DNA from: Gammaproteobacteria bacterium
GTDB lineage: Bacteria; Pseudomonadota; Gammaproteobacteria; Steroidobacterales; SZUA-146
NCBI GenBank assembly: GCA_013002925.1
Contig: JABDLQ010000198.1
Span: 1 to 14,358, forward strand
DNA length: 14,358 nucleotides
Reading direction: 5' to 3'
Below are positions 7,886 through 14,358 of the stretch, piece by piece. Below the pieces are notes generated by a model that had not been told where the DNA came from, searched no databases, and saw nothing but the letters and a program-made list of their open reading frames with translations. Position numbers and translations under genes: made by a program. The stretch's first letter is position 1, and the number at the start of each line of letters is the position of its first letter.

Positions 7886-7913
7886 AAAACCCCTGCTTTA
7901 TGCAGGGGTTTTT
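7886..7913 (+). terminator. Strong rho-independent terminator after prc
   Basis: An 11-bp perfect stem, AAAACCCCTGC (7886-7896) with GCAGGGGTTTT (7902-7912), has a 5-nt loop TTTAT and ends in a T-run. It starts 25 bp after the prc stop. The A-rich left arm would give a T-run on the opposite strand too, but no minus-strand gene lies near enough to need it. It separates prc from the RND operon. Confidence 0.9.
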
Positions 7914-8063
7914 CGTTACAAACGACGCCTGAACCTGTGCTGATCTCAACGCCCCCTGTAGAAATAGCCGAAACTCCTGACCGGTAACGATTCCAACGCT
8001 ACTGCGGACAGACGCCCGGATCGCAAATTCTGCGCATTTTCACCAGTTGATTGTAAATATTCA

Positions 8064-8091
8064 TTGCACTTTGGTCATATGGTGTTATACT
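8064..8091 (+). promoter_or_regulatory. Sigma70-type promoter of the RND efflux operon
   Basis: TTGCAC (8064-8069) and TATACT (8086-8091) are separated by 16 bp and would start transcription near 8098, about 88 nt before the first start codon. Both boxes are close to consensus. It is the best promoter seen in the 272-bp spacer 7914-8185. The stretch 7914-8060 shows no gene or other element I can support. Confidence 0.6.
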
Positions 8092-8118
8092 CTACTACAA
8101 CACTAAATTAGTTTAAAA

Positions 8119-8135
8119 GACGGGAGCGGCCCGTC
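8119..8135 (+). promoter_or_regulatory. Hairpin in the 5' leader of the RND operon
   Basis: GACGGG (8119-8124) and CCCGTC (8130-8135) form a perfect 6-bp stem around the loop AGCGG, about 20 nt past the predicted transcription start and 50 nt before the first start codon. No T-run follows, so it is not a simple terminator. Just upstream, CTAAATTAG (8102-8110) is a perfect odd palindrome. It could stabilise the message or bind a regulator; no known riboswitch is recognised. Confidence 0.45.
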
Positions 8136-8185
8136 GATTCCGAATAACCACGGTAAATGGAATTTAACCAGTCGGGGGATCTGCC

Positions 8186-8524
8186 ATGCCACGCCAAGTT
8201 CTGATAGTTTTCACGGTTTTATTGACGATATGTACTGTCGTTTCGGCAGAATATGAGGTGCAGTCGCCGAACGGCCTTGCGTCGGGCAATCCGTATACGA
8301 CCATGCCGCTCACAGCGATCGAGCGAGAATCACGTGCTACTGATATGTTGGGAGTCGCGCTCGCTTCGGAACTCGCGGTTCCGTTCGTGAGTCAGAGTGC
8401 ACCAGGGGACTGCCAGACCTGGAGACAACGTTTTAGACTGGATCTGAAACCCGGTGCCTCAACTCAGTTTGTGGAGACCGCCGTCCAGTATTTTCTGAGC
8501 ACTGAACGTGCACTGGCTTTCTGA
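8186..8524 (+). CDS. Small secreted protein of unknown function, first gene of the RND operon
   Basis: A 112-residue protein that I do not recognise. Residues 1-21 are a clear Sec signal peptide: basic start MPRQ, hydrophobic core VLIVFTVLLTICTVV, then a VSA site, so the mature protein should begin EYEVQSPNG. The mature part is about 91 residues, mixed-charge, with one cysteine (C76 in PGDCQTWRQR), hence no internal disulfide, and no lipobox. It ends in a helix-like stretch, FVETAVQYFLSTERALAF (95-112). The ATG at 8186 has a GGGGGA ribosome site 6 nt upstream, which supports the start. The next gene, the RND adaptor, begins 27 bp after its stop with no terminator between, so co-transcription is likely. 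A role as an accessory or regulator of the pump is inferred from position only. Confidence 0.75.
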   Translation: MPRQVLIVFTVLLTICTVVSAEYEVQSPNGLASGNPYTTMPLTAIERESRATDMLGVALASELAVPFVSQSAPGDCQTWRQRFRLDLKPGASTQFVETAVQYFLSTERALAF

Positions 8525-8551
8525 TCACCCGGCGCCACGGAAATTATTTTT

Positions 8552-9661
8552 ATGATGCACCGTAAATATTTGGCACTCAGCGTGCTACTTGCGATCCTCG
8601 CCGGCTGCCAGGCTTCCGATAAGGTCGGCGGCAAGAACGCGGAAGAAGATGACAAGAAAGTGGAACCCGTTCCTGTAGAGGTGGCCACCTCCCACACCGG
8701 AAGTATTGACGCGGTCTATACGGGAACGGCAACACTGGAGGCCGACGGCGAGGCTCAGGTGACCGCGAAAGTCAGCGGCGAACTCATTGATCTGCTTGTT
8801 GAGGAAGGCGACGTTGTCACTGCCGGGCAGGCACTGGCCAATATTGATCGTGCAAGACTCGAACTCGAGCTACGCCGGGCCAAGGCAAATCTCGACAAGT
8901 TACGCCAGGATTATCAGCGTAACCTGGAGCTGCACGATAAAGGCTTACTACCGGCCGGAACCTTCGAAGGCATGAAGTTTGACCTCGACTCATTGACTGC
9001 CGCCTACGACCTGGTGAAGCTTGATCTGAGCTACACGAGTATCAAGGCTCCAATCGGGGGCGTCGTTTCAGAGCGTCATATCAAAGTTGGTAACAACGTC
9101 GCGATCGGTCAACCGCTGTTTACGATCACCGACCTGGATCCGCTACTTGCCTACCTTCATGTTCCGGAAAAGGACTTTCAAAAGCTGGTGGCGCAACAAC
9201 GTGTCGACTTGCGGGTCGACGCCCTTCCTCGCCGGTCTTTTGGCGGACAGATCGCACGCATCAGCCCGGTGGTCGATGCGGCGACCGGCACATTCAAAGT
9301 GACGATCGAATTACAGGATAAAACAGGCGCTCTTAAACCGGGTATGTTTGGGCGCGTGGCCATTGTCTACGAAACATTCGAAAACACTGTACTGGTTCCG
9401 CGCAACGCCATAGTTGATAGCGATGGCAGCGCGTCCGTTTTTGTCGTTGAGGACAAGGTGGCCAAACAGCGGTTTGTTAAAACGGGGCACCTCAACGGTG
9501 CAGACGTTCAAATTGTCAGCGGACTGGAACCGGGTGAAACTATCGTCGTCATTGGTCAAAATGGCCTGAAGGACAACGGTCCGGTAAAAGTAGTCAATGC
9601 GCCCGAAAAGGACCCCGTTGATCTGGCCAATCCACAAAGCGCTGTCGCCCAATCCGATTGA
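8552..9661 (+). CDS. RND efflux periplasmic adaptor (membrane fusion protein), lipoprotein
   Basis: A 369-residue adaptor that should link an inner-membrane RND permease to an outer-membrane channel. The N-terminus has a lipoprotein signal with lipobox LAGC, so Cys19 is the predicted lipid anchor. Two lipoyl half-motifs (about 68-98 and 165-196, the second with APIGGVVSERHIKVGNNV) flank a helical hairpin (about 100-160, rich in Leu, Lys, Arg and Asp). A beta-barrel follows (about 197-275, with SPVVDAATGTFKV and LKPGMFGRV), then a membrane-proximal domain (276-347, LVPRNAIV and GLEPGETIVVIG). Length and order fit the AcrA/MdtA family. The hairpin is short, about two 30-residue helices. GGAA lies 9 nt before the ATG; the second ATG is an alternative. 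The permease gene starts 36 bp downstream. Substrate cannot be told from the sequence. Confidence 0.94.
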   Translation: MMHRKYLALSVLLAILAGCQASDKVGGKNAEEDDKKVEPVPVEVATSHTGSIDAVYTGTATLEADGEAQVTAKVSGELIDLLVEEGDVVTAGQALANIDRARLELELRRAKANLDKLRQDYQRNLELHDKGLLPAGTFEGMKFDLDSLTAAYDLVKLDLSYTSIKAPIGGVVSERHIKVGNNVAIGQPLFTITDLDPLLAYLHVPEKDFQKLVAQQRVDLRVDALPRRSFGGQIARISPVVDAATGTFKVTIELQDKTGALKPGMFGRVAIVYETFENTVLVPRNAIVDSDGSASVFVVEDKVAKQRFVKTGHLNGADVQIVSGLEPGETIVVIGQNGLKDNGPVKVVNAPEKDPVDLANPQSAVAQSD

Positions 9662-9697
9662 ACCTGATACAAGACTGATTACCAAAAAAGGTCAACT

Positions 9698-12600
9698 ATG
9701 CGTCTCGTAGATATAGCAACCGAACGACGTATAACGGTTCTCATGGTCACGCTTGCGATCGTGCTGTTCGGACTTGTGTCCCTTTCCAGGCTGCGAGTCA
9801 ATCTGCTACCCGATTTGTCATATCCGACCATTACAGTACGCACAGAGCTGCTGGGCGCGGCACCTCTTGAAATCGAAAACCTGATCTCAAAACCCATCGA
9901 GGAATCTGTCGGTGTCATCAAGAACGTACGCCGCGTTCTCAGTGTATCCCGATCCGGTCAGTCAGATGTGATCATTGAATTTATCTGGGGTACCGAGATG
10001 GATTTTGCCGGCGTCGACGTGCGGGAAAAACTCGATTTGCTGGATTTACCGGATGAAGCCGCGCGGCCGCTGTTATTGCGCTTCGATCCATCAAACGATC
10101 CCATACTTCGCGCTTCATTGAGCAAGAACCCGGCCAGTCCGGGCGCTATCACCGAAACCCAGTTGCGCTATTACCGTCAGATTGCCGAGGAACAAATAAA
10201 AAACGCTCTTGAGTCCGTCGAAGGTACGGCAGCGGTGAAAGTCAGCGGTGGGCTGGAAGAAGAAATTCAGGTGCTGGTTGATCAACAGCGCATTGCGCAA
10301 CTGGGCATTTCTATCGGTCAGATCAATGAGCGGTTACGCGCGGAAAACGTTAATCTGTCGGGCGGGCGACTCGAGGATGGCACACAGCGCTACCTCGTGC
10401 GCACCATAAACGAGTTCAAAAGCATCGACGAAATCGGCGATGCAATTATTCCCACTGCAGGCCCACAAACCGTCTATTTGCGAGACATCGCGACCATCAC
10501 CAACGGTAACAAGGAGCGTCAGGCCATCACCAGGGTCAATGGCCGCGAGAGTGTTGAGCTTGCCATTTATAAAGAAGGTGACGCGAACACTGTTCATGTT
10601 GCTGAGAAAATCAAAACCGCAATGAAAGAAATTCGCAAGTCTCTGCCGGATGACATGCAACTGGATTTGATGTACGACGAGTCGGTTTTTATCTCCGGCG
10701 CGGTGAAACAGGTACAAACTGCTGCTGCGATTGGTGGTTTGCTTGCGATATTGGTGTTGTATTTCTTTTTGCGTAATTTCCGGTCCACGGTTTTGATTGC
10801 AATTGCCATTCCGGTATCTGTGATCGGCACTTTTATTCTGATGTATCTGAATGATGTAACACTTAACATTATGTCATTAGGAGGTATTGCTTTGGCCATT
10901 GGGTTGTTGGTCGACAACTCAATCGTAGTGCTGGAAAACATTTTTCGTAACCGGGAATCCGGCATGGATATTTATACCGCGGCGCGCACCGGTACCTCTG
11001 AAGTTGCGGGCGCGGTGATTGCTGCAACGCTGACGACAATAGCAGTGTTTTTTCCGATGGTATTCATTACCGGAATTGCCGGACAACTTTTTCGTGATCA
11101 GGCGCTCACCGTTACGTTTGCACTGTTGTTTTCACTATTAGTGGCCCTGACGCTGATCCCGATGCTCAGTGGCTGGGAAGGCAAGAAACATTACCATGAC
11201 CATGACGATCTGCGTCCGCCAAATATTATCACCCGCCTGCTGTCCAGAATCGTCAGATTTTTCGGGCTGGGAGTGGTGTTGATTGCAAAAATTCTTCGCA
11301 TTCTCTCCACACCGTTTGTCTATTTGTTTCAGGGCATCAATTCAGGCGCCGCCCGCCTCTATAAACCTGCGCTGGCCTGGAGCCTGCGCCATCGCCTGGC
11401 AGTAATTGGCGGTGCGGTAGTTTTATTTGCGGGCGCGATGTCGCTGCTTCCCCGTCTTGGGACCGAATTGATTCCGCAGCTGTCGCAAGGTGAGTTTATT
11501 GTTGATTTGCGGCTACCGGCTGGTACAACACTCGAACAATCCGATGCCACGGTGCAAAAAGCCTTTGCTGCTGCACAAAACCTGGAGCATCTGGATGTTG
11601 GCTTTTCCGTGGCGGGGAGCGGCAATCGCCTCGATGCCAGCCCGGTGGATTCGGGGGAAAATACCGCCACACTCAATATTCGACTCAAAAGTTCTGCTAC
11701 GAGCGCAGATGAAGAAACAGCCATGGCTATAATGCGGGACCAAATTTCCAGCCTGGCCGGCGTGCAATACAAATTTTCGCGACCGGAACTGTTTACTTTC
11801 AGCACACCGATTGAGCTTGAGATCACCGGTTTCGACCTTGCACAACTTGAGCGTGCCAGCGACCTGCTCGTGCAGGATTTGCGTAAAAATGACCGTTTTG
11901 CCGATATAAAAACCACGGTAGAAAATGGTAACCCGGAGATTCAGGTGGTTTTTGACCACGAACGCATTCATCAGCTGGGACTGGTGGCTCGGGATGTTGC
12001 TGATACGCTGGTTGCAAAAGTGCGAGGTAGTGTTGCTACCCGCTACAGTATCCGCGACCGCAAAGTGGATATATTGGTGCGCAGCGTGAATGCAGAAGAT
12101 GCAACCATTGAACAATTGCGTAATCTTATTATCAATCCACTTAGCGCACGTCCGGTCACTTTGAGTACCGTAGCTGATGTGTCAGTCGCGATGGGTCCGA
12201 CAGAAATCCGGCGTAGCGACCAGGAACGGGTGGCACTGATATCTGCCAACATTACACGCGGTGATCTGGGTACCGCAGTCGATGAATTGCAGCAAACGAT
12301 TGAGCGCCTGCCGCTGCCTGCCAACACCGTCACAAGCATCGGTGGCCAAAACAGCGAAATGCAACGCTCATTCTCATCAATGATCTTTACCCTGTTGATG
12401 GCTGTTTTTCTGGTTTACCTGGTGATGGCGGCACAATTTGAATCCGTCATTCATCCGTTTGTCATCCTGTTTACGATTCCGCTGGCCTTCGTGGGCGCGA
12501 TCGTTGCCCTCTTCTTAACCGGCACGACCATCAATGTCGTTGTTTTTATCGGCGCCATAATGCTGGCCGGAATCGTGGTTAACAACGCCATCGTACTGAT

Positions 12601-12892
12601 CGATCTGATTAACCAGATGCGGGCTGACGGGGTAGAAAAACTTTCTGCCATCAAGGCAGCAGGACATGCTCGCCTGCGTCCGATACTCATGACGACACTA
12701 ACCACGGCGCTGGGTTTGTTGCCGATGGCAATCGGATTTGGACAGGGGTCGGAAATTCGTGCGCCAATGGCGATTACTGTCATAGGCGGGTTGCTCATGT
12801 CAACGCTGCTGACTCTCGTCGTAATTCCGGTGGTGTACTCGCTGCTTGACCGCAAACAGTATCGAACGGCCACCCGACAGGCGCCGGCATGA
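9698..12892 (+). CDS. RND efflux permease, first of two (complete)
   Basis: A 1064-residue inner-membrane proton-driven transporter of the hydrophobe/amphiphile RND superfamily (AcrB, MdtB, SwrC relatives). It shows the duplicated plan: TM1 (about 12-30), a large periplasmic domain (35-330), TM2-6 (335-490), TM7 (565-585), a second periplasmic domain (590-885) and TM8-12 (890-1050). TM4 carries D406 in GLLVDNSIVVLENI; its partner position is Asn, where AcrB has two Asp. TM10 has VNNAIVLID (961-969), with Asn in place of AcrB K940; R994 (RLRPILMTT) in TM11 is kept. This VDN/VNN pattern is, as I recall, common in SwrC-like permeases, so it does not imply inactivity. The loop after TM6 has an HYHDHDD cluster (498-504) and a hydrophobic stretch (521-546). 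AGG lies 6 nt before the ATG. Its stop overlaps the next start. Confidence 0.95.
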   Translation: MRLVDIATERRITVLMVTLAIVLFGLVSLSRLRVNLLPDLSYPTITVRTELLGAAPLEIENLISKPIEESVGVIKNVRRVLSVSRSGQSDVIIEFIWGTEMDFAGVDVREKLDLLDLPDEAARPLLLRFDPSNDPILRASLSKNPASPGAITETQLRYYRQIAEEQIKNALESVEGTAAVKVSGGLEEEIQVLVDQQRIAQLGISIGQINERLRAENVNLSGGRLEDGTQRYLVRTINEFKSIDEIGDAIIPTAGPQTVYLRDIATITNGNKERQAITRVNGRESVELAIYKEGDANTVHVAEKIKTAMKEIRKSLPDDMQLDLMYDESVFISGAVKQVQTAAAIGGLLAILVLYFFLRNFRSTVLIAIAIPVSVIGTFILMYLNDVTLNIMSLGGIALAIGLLVDNSIVVLENIFRNRESGMDIYTAARTGTSEVAGAVIAATLTTIAVFFPMVFITGIAGQLFRDQALTVTFALLFSLLVALTLIPMLSGWEGKKHYHDHDDLRPPNIITRLLSRIVRFFGLGVVLIAKILRILSTPFVYLFQGINSGAARLYKPALAWSLRHRLAVIGGAVVLFAGAMSLLPRLGTELIPQLSQGEFIVDLRLPAGTTLEQSDATVQKAFAAAQNLEHLDVGFSVAGSGNRLDASPVDSGENTATLNIRLKSSATSADEETAMAIMRDQISSLAGVQYKFSRPELFTFSTPIELEITGFDLAQLERASDLLVQDLRKNDRFADIKTTVENGNPEIQVVFDHERIHQLGLVARDVADTLVAKVRGSVATRYSIRDRKVDILVRSVNAEDATIEQLRNLIINPLSARPVTLSTVADVSVAMGPTEIRRSDQERVALISANITRGDLGTAVDELQQTIERLPLPANTVTSIGGQNSEMQRSFSSMIFTLLMAVFLVYLVMAAQFESVIHPFVILFTIPLAFVGAIVALFLTGTTINVVVFIGAIMLAGIVVNNAIVLIDLINQMRADGVEKLSAIKAAGHARLRPILMTTLTTALGLLPMAIGFGQGSEIRAPMAITVIGGLLMSTLLTLVVIPVVYSLLDRKQYRTATRQAPA

Positions 12893-14358
12893 GACATGTT
12901 CAGGCAGCAATTCATCGACCTATTGCCACGGTGATGATCTATATCGCGCTCGCTGCCATCGGACTGATTTCGTCACAATTGCTGCCCCTTGAAAAATGGC
13001 CTGACGTGGAATGGCCCGGGATATTTGTGCAGGTTCCGTATCCGGGCTCAACACCCCAGGAAATTGAACGCAATATTACGCGGCCTCTGGAGGAATCACT
13101 GGCAACGCTCAGTGGTGTCGAGGACATGAGATCCTGGTCTACCAGTAACGAATCGCGTATCTGGGTGCAATTCAAACTTGGCGAAGAAGCGAGCGCCAAA
13201 GGTATAGATGCCCGCGCACGCATTGATGCCGCTCGGGAAAATCTGCCGGCAGACGTTAGAGACTTATTTGTCTTTACCGGTTCGCTGGCTGATGAACCAG
13301 TACTTCTGCTGCGTATTTCCAGCGAACGTGATCTGTCCAACTCCTATGACATGCTCGACCGACTGCTAAAACGTCGAATCGAGCGCATTGATGGTGTCTC
13401 CCAGGTCCGGCTCGAGGGTGTCGATCCGCGCGAAATCCGTATACTTCTGAACCCGCATCGATTAGCGACGCACGGGATCGATGCCCGCCACATACGGGAC
13501 CAATTGGTACGGGCAAACTTTTCGATCAGTGCCGGGCGCATTACTGACAACGGACGCCGCTTCACTATACGACCAGAGGGCGAGTTTCGCAGCGTCGAGG
13601 AATTTGAAAACTTCAGGATAGGTGACGGTGATTTGCGTCTTGCCGACGTCGCCACGGTCGAATTACGCACGCCCGAACGCAATTACGGGCGCCACCTGGA
13701 TCAAACCTATGCGATCGGGCTGGATATTCGCAAGAGCACAGGTGCAAACATCGTTCAGGTGGTCGATCGCATCATGGAAGAGGTCAATGCGGTTAGAGAG
13801 TTGCCCCAATTTCGGGATATCAACATCTTTACGTTGCAAGACCAGGGCGACGATATCCGCGATACGCTCTCTGATCTGATCAAGTCCGGCATGATTGGAG
13901 CGATACTCGCCATCTGCGTGTTGTATCTGTTTCTCCGGCAGCTATCGACCACGCTTATCGTTACTCTGTCGGTCCCTCTTTCATTGCTGATCACACTGGG
14001 GGCACTCTATTTTCTTGGCTTTTCGCTAAACATACTGTCAATGATGGGCATGATGCTTGCTGTCGGGATGTTGGTAGACAACGCGGTGGTCGTTACGGAG
14101 AACATTTTTCGGCGGCGTCAGTGCGAAGAAGGTGACCCGCTGACCATAACTTCAAACGCCGTCAGCGAGGTGGGACTCGCCGTGATCGCCGGTACGTTCA
14201 CATCGATCAGCGTTTTTCTGCCTATCATTTTTGGGGACAAGAACCAGATCGCGGTATTTCTTACGCACGTCGCCATTGCCATTACCGTCGCGATGCTCGC
14301 ATCGTTACTGATCGCGCAAACCCTGATTCCCATGCTTGCATCCCGCGTTAAATTACCT
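12889..14358 (+). CDS. RND efflux permease, second of two (N-terminal half, cut by window edge)
   Basis: 490 residues of a second RND permease, open to the last base. It starts MRHVQAAIHRPIATVMIYIA, the usual RND first helix, and runs through the first periplasmic domain (about 35-330) to TM2-6 (about 334-485). TM4 carries D397 in AVGMLVDNAVVVTENI. Motifs YPGSTPQEIERNITRPLEE (51-69) and SVFLPIIF (441-448) are family-typical. It differs clearly from the first permease across the periplasmic domain, so this is not a recent tandem copy. The ATG at 12889 overlaps the previous TGA (shared ATGA), with only a weak ribosome site, which implies translational coupling. A full protein should be about 1,020-1,060 residues, so the second half, with the TM10/TM11 relay residues, is unseen. 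One adaptor plus two coupled permeases suggests an MdtBC- or MuxBC-like heteromeric pump; this is inference from layout. Confidence 0.94.
   Translation, partial: MRHVQAAIHRPIATVMIYIALAAIGLISSQLLPLEKWPDVEWPGIFVQVPYPGSTPQEIERNITRPLEESLATLSGVEDMRSWSTSNESRIWVQFKLGEEASAKGIDARARIDAARENLPADVRDLFVFTGSLADEPVLLLRISSERDLSNSYDMLDRLLKRRIERIDGVSQVRLEGVDPREIRILLNPHRLATHGIDARHIRDQLVRANFSISAGRITDNGRRFTIRPEGEFRSVEEFENFRIGDGDLRLADVATVELRTPERNYGRHLDQTYAIGLDIRKSTGANIVQVVDRIMEEVNAVRELPQFRDINIFTLQDQGDDIRDTLSDLIKSGMIGAILAICVLYLFLRQLSTTLIVTLSVPLSLLITLGALYFLGFSLNILSMMGMMLAVGMLVDNAVVVTENIFRRRQCEEGDPLTITSNAVSEVGLAVIAGTFTSISVFLPIIFGDKNQIAVFLTHVAIAITVAMLASLLIAQTLIPMLASRVKLP

Noticed and set aside
11359..12115. Long minus-strand open frames (185 and 200 codons) inside the first RND permease
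   Set aside because: The plus-strand RND reading is continuous with family motifs throughout; the antisense products are low-complexity Ser/Arg-rich or lack any domain.

Overview
The window looks like chromosomal DNA from a gammaproteobacterium, probably free-living. Support for this: a Prc/Tsp tail-specific protease, a PerM-type AI-2E family permease very close to the Pseudomonas form, a ChaC with proteobacterial motifs, and a tandem two-permease RND efflux operon. This rests on recalled family resemblance, and no genus can be named. I see no tRNA, rRNA, insertion sequence, phage gene, attachment site, CRISPR array or replication origin. By eye, base composition is similar throughout, except for one short AT-rich spacer at about 5210-5255.

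Left half (1-5598), all on the minus strand. In transcription order, right to left: a 96-residue three-helix membrane protein (5598-5308); a small terminator (5273-5247); a ChaC-type gamma-glutamylcyclotransferase (5182-4676); a membrane-anchored GGDEF-EAL cyclic-di-GMP enzyme with a TTG start (4525-2231); a PerM-like permease (2164-1064); and an MFS/TLC-like transporter (1004 to the window's left edge, C-terminus missing). The last three are 59-66 bp apart and could share one transcript.

Centre (5599-7913). A 133-bp divergent intergenic region carries two pairs of heptamer direct repeats and an AT-rich -10-like box almost touching the next start codon. It is followed on the plus strand by the periplasmic protease prc (5732-7861), which ends in a strong rho-independent terminator (7886-7913).

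Right half (7914-14358), plus strand. A 272-bp spacer holds a good sigma70-type promoter and a 5'-leader hairpin. The operon after it encodes a small secreted protein of unknown function (8186-8524), a lipoprotein RND adaptor (8552-9661), a complete RND permease (9698-12892), and a second, different RND permease that overlaps the first by 4 bp and runs off the window. The two permeases and one adaptor resemble MdtABC/MuxABC-type pumps, in which two different permeases can assemble together. No outer-membrane TolC-type gene is in view.

Most of this is well-understood gene content. The part least explained by known families is the small secreted protein leading the RND operon, with its structured leader. 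The repeat-rich, possibly leaderless prc start is the next most interesting. I found no convincing evidence of a wholly new system.
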